Part shown: positions 1 through 6,168 of the stretch, piece by piece
How positions within the stretch are numbered: the stretch's first letter is position 1
Layout: every line of letters begins with the position of its first letter
NCBI GenBank assembly: GCA_025351035.1
Contig: JANXWT010000479.1
Location: 1 to 7,592, forward strand
Direction: 5' to 3'
Origin: Opitutia bacterium
Lineage (GTDB): Bacteria > Verrucomicrobiota > Verrucomicrobiia > Opitutales > Opitutaceae
Length of the DNA: 7,592 nt
Program-made: the position numbers and the translations under genes
Notes under the pieces: generated by a model
The model's database searches: none
What the model was told of the DNA's origin: nothing
Seen by the model: the letters and a program-made list of their open reading frames with translations, nothing else

Positions 1-354
1 GCCACCGCCGCCATGCCTGTGCTGCTCATCACCGGGCGCGACACCTACGAGAGCATGCAGCAGGGCATGGTGGGCGGAGCTGATGACTATCTGCCCAAGC
101 CGTTTACCGCGGCCGAACTATTCGCTTCCGTTGATCATCAGCTCAGCCGGCAGGCTGCCCGCCGGCTAACCATGCCGCCGCTGGTGCCGAAACTTTCCGC
201 GGAACTGCAGATGCCGCTCGATGACATCACCGCCGTCGCGGAGCAACTCGCCGCCGGCGGGGTGACGGTGGAGGTTCTCGCCGAATGCAGCCGGCGGCTC
301 CGGCAGGCCGCGAACGAATTGCAGCTTCAGCTCACGGCGCGTCGCGAGAAATAA
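1..354 (+). CDS. Response regulator, 3' part only: end of receiver domain plus degenerate DHp-like helical tail
   Basis: The frame is open from the first base, so this is the last 117 residues of a longer protein; the ATG at 13 is an internal methionine, not a likely start. Fragment residues 5-48 match the second half of a CheY-like receiver: strand 4 ending in the switch threonine (PVLLITG, T11), the helix-4 region, the ADDYLPKPF motif with the conserved lysine (K33), and a last helix. The phospho-acceptor aspartate would lie upstream of the window. Residues 62-112 form a helical tail with no DNA-binding motif. Its SAELQMPL stretch (66-73) lines up with the SHELRTPL phosphorylation motif of HisKA domains, with alanine (A67) in place of histidine, and a second helix follows. 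No kinase ATPase domain follows: the gene stops at 354. A receiver acting through protein contact rather than DNA binding is my inference. The receiver call is firm; the nature of the tail is tentative. Confidence 0.85.
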   Translation, partial: ATAAMPVLLITGRDTYESMQQGMVGGADDYLPKPFTAAELFASVDHQLSRQAARRLTMPPLVPKLSAELQMPLDDITAVAEQLAAGGVTVEVLAECSRRLRQAANELQLQLTARREK

Positions 355-495
355 ACTCCTGCCGCCTTCACGAAAAATTCTTCGCGCTGCGGAATCCCCG
401 TTGAGTTTCCTCGATTGAGGCGCGCATCCGGTCCGCCGGGTGCTGTCTTCTCCGGAATAATCCCCGTCCCCGCCACTCCCACGACGCATACACAC
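355..495. other. Intergenic region between response regulator and doxX-like gene
   Basis: These 141 bases hold no convincing gene. A small CCTC-GATT-GAGG inverted repeat lies at 409-420 and an AATAAT -10-like box at 456-461, but the box has no matching -35 sequence at 16-18 bases. Whether the DoxX gene has its own promoter here cannot be settled from sequence. No terminator with a U-tract follows the response regulator gene. Confidence 0.5.
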
Positions 496-960
496 ATGAA
501 ACTACGACCCCTCCACGACAAATTCGAGTCCCTCGCTTCCTGCTTTCAGTCGCCTCTCCTGCTCGTCATCCGACTCTATTGGGGCTGGTCTTTCTTCGCT
601 ACGGGCAAGGGCAAGCTGATGCACCTCGATCGCACGGCGAATTTCTTCGCCGACCTCCATATCCCGATGCCCAAACTCAACGCCCTGATGGCGGGCGGCA
701 CGGAATGCGCCGGCGGGCTGCTGCTGCTTATCGGGCTTTTCTCGCGGCTGACATCCGTCGCGCTCGCCGGGGTGATGATCGTCGCCTACGCCACCGCCGA
801 TCGCGAGGCGCTGCTCAATGTCTTCAACGCGCCCGACAAATTCACCGAGGCCGCTCCGTTTCTCTTCCTTTTTGCCGTGCTCATCGTGCTCGCATTCGGC
901 CCCGGCAAATTCTCGCTCGACTATTTCTGGACTAAGAAAGGCTCCGGCCCGTCGGGTTGA
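496..960 (+). CDS. DoxX family integral membrane protein
   Basis: This is a 154-residue protein with four hydrophobic segments at roughly 19-36, 63-80, 85-102 and 119-136, the usual length and topology of the DoxX family. Family hallmarks are visible: RLYWGWSFFATGKGKL at 26-41, followed by LDRTANFF, and the second-helix AGGTECAGGLLLLIGL stretch (66-81). DoxX-like proteins are inner-membrane proteins. Some have been linked to quinone-linked thiosulfate oxidation or redox stress, but most have no known substrate, so no reaction is assigned. The ATG at 496 is preferred over an upstream in-frame TTG at 415, because the added residues would be non-conserved and not membrane-like. No Shine-Dalgarno sequence precedes it. 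The gene converges on the RDD gene, with 40 bases between the two stop codons. Confidence 0.9.
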   Translation: MKLRPLHDKFESLASCFQSPLLLVIRLYWGWSFFATGKGKLMHLDRTANFFADLHIPMPKLNALMAGGTECAGGLLLLIGLFSRLTSVALAGVMIVAYATADREALLNVFNAPDKFTEAAPFLFLFAVLIVLAFGPGKFSLDYFWTKKGSGPSG

Positions 961-1000
961 GCGCGGTGCCGCTGTCGTGCGTCCGGATTTCCCCGGGTGC

Positions 1001-1699
1001 TTACGACTTCACGACTTTCGTCCCGGCGATCAGGTCGTGGGCACAGCGCCGGTCGGGCCGGAAGATAAAGAGGATGTCGACGAGCGTGAAGCACGGGCCG
1101 ACGACCGGAATCGCGCCGATCAGGCCGGGTACGAAGAGGCGCAGCAGAAAGGCCTTCACAAACCCGGGCTTCGCGTCGTCCTCCCAGCGGACGATGCGGA
1201 TATCCAGGAGCTTTTTGCCGATGGTCTGGCCATGCTCGGCGAGCAGATAGCCTTGGAGGATCAGCAGGGCGCTCGCGCAGCCGAGCAGCACGAGGCTGGT
1301 GGCCGGCGTAATATTTTCGAGATCGCCGCCATCGAGCGCGAGCATGAGGCCGGCGGGCAGGAGAAAGAGCAGCCCTGTCATCGAATCAATGAGCTGCGCC
1401 ACGAGGCGCGTGCCGCGTCGCGCGGGTTCCAACGGGACAGATTCTCCGCCACTCGCGGGAACCCCTGCCAGGTTGGCGGTGGCTTGGGGCGGGGCGGCTG
1501 GTGCGTCGGGCGGCGGCACAAAGGGTTTGGCTCCCGCGAACCCAAATTCGGGGTAATCCGCGACGGTCTTCCACAGGGTCTCGCCGCCGCGGCGGCACTG
1601 GGTCTGGAGGTTGGCGCGGTTGCCATGCATCCACTCCTTGATCTGCACAGTCGTGACCGGACCGTATTCCTTGCCGTCGCTGCCCAAAATCGTAAACAT
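1001..1699 (-). CDS. GYF_2 domain plus RDD family membrane protein
   Basis: This 232-residue protein has two parts. Residues 2-52 form a GYF_2 (DUF4339-type) domain: a short strand, the EYGPVTTVQIKEW segment and a second tryptophan in GGETLWKTVADYPEF. A proline/alanine-rich linker spans about 59-94. From about 96 an RDD membrane domain follows, with the RLVAQLID motif (R98, D105), hydrophobic segments near 106-122, 135-154 and 183-211, the GQTIGKKLLDIRIVR motif (157-171) and the closing AHDLIAGTKVVK motif (220-231). GYF_2 domains are thought to bind proteins or peptides, and RDD proteins are small membrane proteins with a few cases linked to ion transport. The role of this fusion is not known. 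It lies 47 bases downstream of rsgA on the same strand, so co-transcription is plausible. The ATG has no Shine-Dalgarno sequence; the bases before it read CACTCCCCGC. Confidence 0.9.
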   Translation of the reverse strand: MFTILGSDGKEYGPVTTVQIKEWMHGNRANLQTQCRRGGETLWKTVADYPEFGFAGAKPFVPPPDAPAAPPQATANLAGVPASGGESVPLEPARRGTRLVAQLIDSMTGLLFLLPAGLMLALDGGDLENITPATSLVLLGCASALLILQGYLLAEHGQTIGKKLLDIRIVRWEDDAKPGFVKAFLLRLFVPGLIGAIPVVGPCFTLVDILFIFRPDRRCAHDLIAGTKVVKS

Positions 1700-1746
1700 G
1701 CGGGGAGTGTGCTGATGACGTGCGGTTGGTCAACGCACCGCTCGCA

Positions 1747-2820
1747 TTATTCGTAGCCGTGTTTTTCGCGGACGCGCTGGCGGAGAGCCTTGGTGAGTTT
1801 CTTGAATTGCGACTTCGTTTCGAGGGCGGCGCGCTTGTCGACGCGGCGCACTTCGTGTGTCGTGGCGCGGCTCATCCGCAAAAAACTTTGCCAGCGCGCC
1901 AACTCCAGCGAGCCGTCGGCGAGTGCGGCTTGCACGGCGCAACCGGGCTCGACCGTGTGCGCGCAATCGCGGAACCGGCAGCGCGCCGCGATCTCCGCGA
2001 CATCGGCGAACGCCGCGGTGACGCCCGCGCTCGCGTCCCACGGCTGCAGCTCGCGCATGCCGGGCGTATCGATGACAATAAAGCCGCCGGGTGCGACGAT
2101 GAGTTCACGCTGCGTCGTCGTGTGCCGGCCCTTGCCGTCGAAGGCGCGCACGGCCTGCGTGTCCTGGAGCTGTTCGCTGACAAGCCGGTTGATGATGGTG
2201 GATTTGCCGACGCCGGAGGAGCCGAGCAACGCGATCGTCTGGCCGGGTTGCAGCCACGGCGCGAGCGCCTTGAGGCCGCGGCGCGTCTTGGCGCTGAGCA
2301 CGAGCACCGGCACGCCGGGCGCGGTCAAAGCAACCTCCTGTTGTTTCACGTCGGCGTCTTCGCAAGTGTCGGCCTTGTTGAGGAGCACGACGGGTTGCGC
2401 GCCGCTGGCCCACGCCGCCGCGAGGTAACGCTCGATGCGGTGGAGGCTGTAGTCGGCGTCGAGCGCGCTGACGAGAAACACGGTGTCGATGTTCGCCGCG
2501 ACGACCTGTTCGAGTTCTTCGTCGCCGGCGGTCTTGCGGGAAAACGTCGTGCGGCGCGGCAGCAGCGCGTGGATGTCGGCGCGGTGGTCGTCGCGCGGTG
2601 TCACCGCGGCCCAGTCGCCGATGGCGGGCAGCGCGGGCTGGCGCGTGGCGTAGTGCAGGAAGCGTCCCGTGCATTCGCCGAGCTTCGCGCCGAACCCGCC
2701 AGTGACTTCGAAATGTCCCTTCAACTGCAGGGTGACCCGCGCGGGCACGCAGCCTGCCGCCGCGTGCTCCCCGAAGCGCGCCGCGAAGAAATCATTCCAG
2801 CCGAGTTCCTGCAGAGTCAT
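1747..2820 (-). CDS. rsgA: Ribosome small-subunit-dependent GTPase A (RsgA/YjeQ)
   Basis: This 357-residue protein is close to the usual family length of about 350. It shows the circularly permuted GTPase order that defines RsgA: an N-terminal OB-fold region (about 25-85), then G4 (NKAD, 148-151), G5 (SAK, 176-178), G1/P-loop (GSSGVGKST, 200-208), the switch threonines of G2 (GRHTTTQ, T234-T236) and G3 (DTPG, 251-254). A C-terminal zinc-binding segment has ligands C281, C286, H288 and C294, followed by a basic tail. RsgA is a cytoplasmic, ribosome-stimulated GTPase that checks late 30S maturation near the decoding centre. The ATG at 2820 gives the MTLQELGW start, which resembles other family members; an in-frame TTG at 2859 would add 13 residues encoded within an inverted repeat. 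No Shine-Dalgarno sequence is present. All catalytic motifs look intact. Confidence 0.96.
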   Translation of the reverse strand: MTLQELGWNDFFAARFGEHAAAGCVPARVTLQLKGHFEVTGGFGAKLGECTGRFLHYATRQPALPAIGDWAAVTPRDDHRADIHALLPRRTTFSRKTAGDEELEQVVAANIDTVFLVSALDADYSLHRIERYLAAAWASGAQPVVLLNKADTCEDADVKQQEVALTAPGVPVLVLSAKTRRGLKALAPWLQPGQTIALLGSSGVGKSTIINRLVSEQLQDTQAVRAFDGKGRHTTTQRELIVAPGGFIVIDTPGMRELQPWDASAGVTAAFADVAEIAARCRFRDCAHTVEPGCAVQAALADGSLELARWQSFLRMSRATTHEVRRVDKRAALETKSQFKKLTKALRQRVREKHGYE

Positions 2821-2834
2821 CCGGGAGGAAGGGT

Positions 2835-2853
2835 GCCACGGTCCATCCGTGGC
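2835..2853. repeat. Perfect 7-bp inverted repeat in the rsgA leader
   Basis: The arms GCCACGG (2835-2841) and CCGTGGC (2847-2853) are perfect inverse complements around a 5-base loop. In the rsgA mRNA the hairpin would read GCCACGG-ATGGA-CCGTGGC and would end 14 bases before the ATG. It has no U-tract and lies at the 5' end of the gene, so it is not a terminator of rsgA. It shares the 10-mer ATCCGTGGCG with the hairpin in front of yhbY. Confidence 0.65.
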
Positions 2854-2894
2854 GTGCAACGCCGCGTTTCGGCGGGCGTGCGCATAAATGCGGA

Positions 2895-2924
2895 TTGTTT
2901 TCGGCGGCCGGGTCGTGCTACAAC
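2895..2924 (+). promoter_or_regulatory. Candidate sigma70-type promoter of the PQQ-propeller gene
   Basis: TTGTTT (2895-2900) could serve as a -35 and TACAAC (2919-2924; 4 of 6 matches to TATAAT) as a -10, with an 18-base spacer. Transcription would then begin near 2931, leaving a leader of only about 9 bases before the ATG at 2940. The -35 match is poor (TTG only), so this is a weak prediction. Confidence 0.3.
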
Positions 2925-2939
2925 TCGGCCACTCCCTCT

Positions 2940-4730
2940 ATGAAATTATCCCTGCATAGGTCTGCCTTTGTCCTCACCGCAGTGCTCGCGCTGTTTGCAC
3001 CCCGCGCTTTCGCGGCCAAGCAACTCTGGTCCGTCAAACTCCCCGCCGATGCCAAGTGGCACCAAGTCACCGGGCTTGGCACCCTGCTGGTGGGCACCGA
3101 CAGTGCGCTCCTCTCGATCAGCCCTGAAGATGGGAAAGTGATGTGGACGCGCGCCGAGTTTCACAAGACGACCACGCACAACGTCCGCGAAGTCGCCGGC
3201 ACGCCGCTGCTGCTCGCCAATAATTTTTCGGGGATGATGGACTCCAAGTCGCACCTCACCGCCGTCGATGTCCTCAGCGGGAACGTGCTTTGGTCCGGCC
3301 CGGAGTTCGTCGGTCAATATCTCGGCACGTATCCGGCGGTGTCCCAGGGCCTCGTGCTCGTGCTGGTGCTCGGCTACGATCAGGCGACGGGCAGCGGCAC
3401 CTATATCCACGCCCTCGACCTCAACACCGGCGTGGAAAAATGGAAGGTGAAATACGGTGAAAAACCCATCCCGATGCACATGGCCGATTCGTCGGGGACT
3501 TTTTCGCCGCGACTCGATCTTTCCGGCTACTACGATCCGGTGTTCGAAGGCTCGCATGTTTACCTGCCGTTCCTCGGCGTGCATTGCCTCGACCTCGCGA
3601 CCGGCCAATTCGTCTGGCAGGTGCCATTCCCAAACGGGGAAGCCGGTCTCAAGCGCGCCTGCGCGCCGTTGCGCGTCGAGGCTGATCGGGTCTATGCGGC
3701 CGGTGGCGGCAACGCCTACGCCATCGACAAGGCCACCGGGGCGCTCGTTTGGAAGAGCGAGCATATCTCGAAGTTTACCGGTCTCTTCAAAGCCAGTGCC
3801 AACGGCGTTTTCTCCCAGATCGAGCCAATGGGGGACAAGGTTTTCGTGCGCGTGGGCGGCAATTTTTCCGACAGCAAGCAGATGCAACTGCGCGAGCCGC
3901 TCGCCGTCCTCGCGCTCGATATGGCGACCGGCAAGACGGTGTGGAATTTCACCAAGATCGAGCACGGGCTCACCAACCTCCTACCGCTGCCCGCGCTCGG
4001 CGTCGTCCTCGTGGCCGATGGGGGCAACTTCTACGGACTCGATGCCACTGGGGCCACCGCGGTGCAGAAATTTTCCACCAAGCTCGAGTTTAAGCGCAAG
4101 ATGGGCGGGGCCGAGGTCGCCGCCAAGGGCGCCAAGATCGGTTTTGGTGCTCTCTCCGGTGGACTCATCGGCGGCCTGAAGGGCGCGGTGTCGGCCATGG
4201 GCGACGACAAGAAAAGGATCGACGTGCCCGTGGCTCTGTCGCTGCAAGGTGATGGCCTCGTGACGGTGCGCGGCCAGCAACATCTCGCGGGCTTTGACGC
4301 CACGAAGGGTTCGCTTGCTTGGTCCAACTATTTCGCGGCGCCGGGCGTGAACAATTTCGCGGTGCTCGCGCTGGGTGTCGTCTCGGTCGCTCTCGCCACC
4401 ACCAACAGCGCGATGGCGGCCAGCGCCAATTCGATGTCCGACCACAACAATGCCGTCAACAATACCATCGGTTCGACCGACATGTTCACGAAATATTCCG
4501 CCCAGCGGTTCTCCGCGACCAAGGCTGCCGCCGCATCCGTCTTCATGCTGACCAACGTGGAGGAAGCGGGCCAGAAAGGCCCCGGGCTGATGAAAATCGA
4601 CCTCGCGACCGGCGATAGTTTGGGCCAACTGCTCCTCAACGACAAGGAGCCTGTCTACGGTGTCGATACCGAGGCCGGCCGCATCTACTATTTCAAGGGC
4701 AAGAATTCCATCATCGCCTACGAGCTCTGA
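2940..4730 (+). CDS. Secreted PQQ-binding-like beta-propeller repeat protein with glycine-zipper insert
   Basis: This 596-residue protein begins with a Sec-type signal peptide: basic residues, a hydrophobic stretch and an AFA cleavage motif, with likely cleavage after residue 25. The mature part carries PQQ-like blade motifs of the D-x-x-(T/S)G-x-x-x-W type near residues 108-118, 158-168, 216-226, 261-271 and 325-335. Weaker copies lie at 59-69, 367-378, 451-461 and 552-560, which fits a propeller of about eight blades. Spacing is about 45-64 residues between the tryptophans W69, W118, W168, W226, W271 and W335, then becomes irregular. Two non-propeller segments sit late in the chain: a glycine-rich helix-like stretch (about 398-421) and a hydrophobic, alanine-rich one (about 472-497). 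No dehydrogenase active-site motif was found, so a structural or binding role in the periplasm or outer envelope is more likely than PQQ enzymology. The ATG at 2940 gives the signal peptide; an upstream TTG at 2895 would mask it. Confidence 0.9.
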   Translation: MKLSLHRSAFVLTAVLALFAPRAFAAKQLWSVKLPADAKWHQVTGLGTLLVGTDSALLSISPEDGKVMWTRAEFHKTTTHNVREVAGTPLLLANNFSGMMDSKSHLTAVDVLSGNVLWSGPEFVGQYLGTYPAVSQGLVLVLVLGYDQATGSGTYIHALDLNTGVEKWKVKYGEKPIPMHMADSSGTFSPRLDLSGYYDPVFEGSHVYLPFLGVHCLDLATGQFVWQVPFPNGEAGLKRACAPLRVEADRVYAAGGGNAYAIDKATGALVWKSEHISKFTGLFKASANGVFSQIEPMGDKVFVRVGGNFSDSKQMQLREPLAVLALDMATGKTVWNFTKIEHGLTNLLPLPALGVVLVADGGNFYGLDATGATAVQKFSTKLEFKRKMGGAEVAAKGAKIGFGALSGGLIGGLKGAVSAMGDDKKRIDVPVALSLQGDGLVTVRGQQHLAGFDATKGSLAWSNYFAAPGVNNFAVLALGVVSVALATTNSAMAASANSMSDHNNAVNNTIGSTDMFTKYSAQRFSATKAAAASVFMLTNVEEAGQKGPGLMKIDLATGDSLGQLLLNDKEPVYGVDTEAGRIYYFKGKNSIIAYEL

Positions 4731-4750
4731 ACGGGAATCCGGTTGGGGAG

Positions 4751-4786
4751 GGCCGCTGCCGGCCGGCGTGCCGGTGGGCAGCGGCC
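4751..4786. terminator. Large GC-rich hairpin between converging genes, possible bidirectional terminator
   Basis: The outer arms GGCCGCTGCC (4751-4760) and GGCAGCGGCC (4777-4786) are perfect 10-bp inverse complements. Inside them a second inverted repeat, CCGGC (4763-4767) and GCCGG (4770-4774), is nested. The structure lies in the 77 bases between the propeller stop (4730) and the dehydratase stop (4808), where both genes end. Neither strand has a U-tract after the stem, so it may be a transcript-end stabiliser or an intergenic repeat rather than a classical intrinsic terminator. Confidence 0.5.
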
Positions 4787-4807
4787 GGAAAAGTCCGCGC
4801 CTCGGGA

Positions 4808-5770
4808 TTATCCCGCCAATACGCGGGCGAACACAGGTTGGTCCACGTTGCCGCCCGTGAACACCACGCCGATGCGCTGGCCGGCGTGGGTGGATTTTTC
4901 CTGGAGCACGGCGGCGAGCCCCGCACCGGCGGCACCCTCGGCGACGTTGTGCGTGTCGGTGAAATAGGCGCGCATGGCCGCCTCCACCTCGTCATCGGTC
5001 ACGACGACGATCCGTGCGACGCCGCGCAGAATGTGCAAGAGCGCCTCGGCGTTCGGGGTCGAACACGCCATGCCGTCGGCGATGCGGGTCGAGACCGGGT
5101 GGGCGATGACTTTCTTGGCGGCAAACGACAGCGCGACGGCCGGCGTGCGCTCGGTGGCAACGCCGACGATTTCCGTGCGCAGCCCGAGCGCGTCGCGGGC
5201 GGCGATCATGGCGCAGATGCCCGAGCCGAGTCCGATGGGCACGTAGACGGAGTCGAGCGTTGGCACACTCTGGAGGAAATTCAGCGTCGACACCGCATTG
5301 CCCCACGCGAGGTCGCGATGGTAGGAAGGCACGAAATGCAGCCCGCGCTCCGCGGCGCTCCGCTCGGCGTGCTCCAGCGCGGCCTGAAAATCGTCGCCGT
5401 GTTCGATCAATTCCGCGCCGAGCGCGCGCATTGCGGCGTTTTTCTCCACGCTGTTGCCGTGCGGCACGACGATGACCGTGGCGAGTTCGTGCCGGCGCGC
5501 GGCGAACGCCACCGCCTGGCCATAATTGCCTCGCGTGGCGGCGATGACTCCGGGCAGACTGGGCTCGCGCGCGAGCAGGCGGGCGAAATAGTTGACCGCC
5601 CCGCGAATCTTGAACGAACCGATGGCGGTGTGGTTTTCATGCTTCACCCACAGCTCACATCCGGCGCGGGCATTGAGCAGCGGCCAACTGAACTGCGGGG
5701 TCGGCGGCACCGCGCTGTTGATGAGCGGCGTGACGGTTTCGATCTCGGCGCGCGTGGGCAGCGAATCCAT
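4808..5770 (-). CDS. Threonine/serine dehydratase-like PLP enzyme (fold type II)
   Basis: This 320-residue protein belongs to the tryptophan-synthase-beta superfamily of PLP enzymes. The Schiff-base lysine is K54 in GSFKIRGA. The substrate-loop motif is ATRGNYGQA (about 78-86), the phosphate-binding glycine loop is GLGSGICA (180-187), the AEGAAGAGLAA motif (277-287) follows, and TGGN (305-308) is the region contacting the PLP ring nitrogen. Family members deaminate L-threonine or L-serine to 2-oxobutyrate or pyruvate; related ones act on hydroxyaspartate or racemise serine, so the substrate is not certain. There is no C-terminal ACT-type regulatory domain, unlike biosynthetic IlvA, which suggests a catabolic or stand-alone enzyme. 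The ATG at 5770 is preferred; a GTG at 5818 would add 16 residues. The gene lies 83 bases after yhbY on the same strand and may share its transcript. The usual SGNH loop histidine is tyrosine here. Confidence 0.9.
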   Translation of the reverse strand: MDSLPTRAEIETVTPLINSAVPPTPQFSWPLLNARAGCELWVKHENHTAIGSFKIRGAVNYFARLLAREPSLPGVIAATRGNYGQAVAFAARRHELATVIVVPHGNSVEKNAAMRALGAELIEHGDDFQAALEHAERSAAERGLHFVPSYHRDLAWGNAVSTLNFLQSVPTLDSVYVPIGLGSGICAMIAARDALGLRTEIVGVATERTPAVALSFAAKKVIAHPVSTRIADGMACSTPNAEALLHILRGVARIVVVTDDEVEAAMRAYFTDTHNVAEGAAGAGLAAVLQEKSTHAGQRIGVVFTGGNVDQPVFARVLAG

Positions 5771-5853
5771 GACCGGCAGCGTGCGGGCTTGGGAAACCCC
5801 GGTCAAGTGCCCGGCCACTGTGCTGCGGTTTTGTCAGCAGGTTTGTGCGGCGG

Positions 5854-6162
5854 TCACTCAGCCGCGTCCAACAACTTCGAGCCCGCGGCGCCGGGACGCC
5901 AGAAGAGCGCAGTGTGGCCGACCGCGCCGACGCAGAGGCACGGGGCCTGCGTCTCGATTGCCGTAATGAGTGCGGCACGTTCGTGGCGGTCCGCACCCTC
6001 GAAGCGCAGTTTGATCAACTCGCGCGCGCCCAGCAGACGGTTTAGCTCGGCGATGAACGCTGGCGTCAGTCCCTGTTTGCCGACGTGGATGGTGTCGGAC
6101 ATCGTCTGGCCAAGGCTGCGAAGGCGGGTTTTTTGGGCGCCGCTGAGGGAAGTGAGATTCAT
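5854..6162 (-). CDS. yhbY: YhbY/CRS1 (CRM) domain RNA-binding protein
   Basis: This 102-residue protein is a single CRM (CRS1-YhbY) domain, about the size of E. coli YhbY. The opening helix (SGAQKTRLRSLGQTM, 7-21) leads to the HVGKQGLTPAFIAELNRLL segment (26-44) containing the GKQG loop (28-31), the KH-like GxxG signature of the fold. ELIKLRF (48-54) and GHTALFWRP (82-90) form later strands. YhbY associates with pre-50S particles and is believed to help ribosome assembly in the cytoplasm. The ATG at 6162 gives the standard domain start; a GTG at 6198 would add 12 residues and span a hairpin. The gene follows rsuA by 56 bases on the same strand, a sensible pairing of two rRNA-acting proteins. 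No Shine-Dalgarno sequence is visible. Confidence 0.93.
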   Translation of the reverse strand: MNLTSLSGAQKTRLRSLGQTMSDTIHVGKQGLTPAFIAELNRLLGARELIKLRFEGADRHERAALITAIETQAPCLCVGAVGHTALFWRPGAAGSKLLDAAE

Positions 6163-6168
6163 CGTGGA

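Larger units (their letters stand above)
2821..2939. promoter_or_regulatory. Divergent intergenic region between rsgA and the PQQ-propeller gene
   Basis: These 119 bases must carry the 5' signals for rsgA (leftward) and the propeller gene (rightward). They contain an inverted repeat at 2835-2853, a small palindrome CGCATAAATGCG at 2881-2892, and a weak sigma70-like promoter for the rightward gene at 2895-2924. I could not pick a convincing promoter for rsgA. No open frame here looks like a gene. Confidence 0.55.

Noticed and set aside
1720..1738. Imperfect hairpin GTGCG-G-TT...AACGCAC after rsgA
   Set aside because: One bulged base, a short stem and no U-tract on the minus strand; too weak to call a terminator. 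A TTGACC box in it (minus strand) has no matching -10.
818..1756. 312-codon plus-strand open frame overlapping doxX and antisense to the RDD gene
   Set aside because: It is out of frame with the DoxX protein and opposite the GYF_2-RDD gene, and its translation has no family features.
2821..2859. TTG start for rsgA at 2859
   Set aside because: It would add 13 residues encoded by an inverted repeat, whereas the ATG at 2820 gives the typical family N-terminus.
1720..2943. Long open frame (407 codons) on the plus strand opposite rsgA
   Set aside because: It lies almost wholly antisense to rsgA, which has every RsgA motif. Its arginine/alanine-rich translation has no recognisable domain; this is a GC-rich codon shadow.
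2946..3965. 339-codon open frame antisense to the propeller gene
   Set aside because: The plus-strand frame has a signal peptide and repeated blade motifs; the antisense frame is their complement and shows no domain.
2940..4730. Propeller protein as a PQQ-dependent alcohol or glucose dehydrogenase
   Set aside because: No catalytic calcium/PQQ-site motifs or disulfide pair typical of those enzymes were seen; only the repeated blade signature supports the family.
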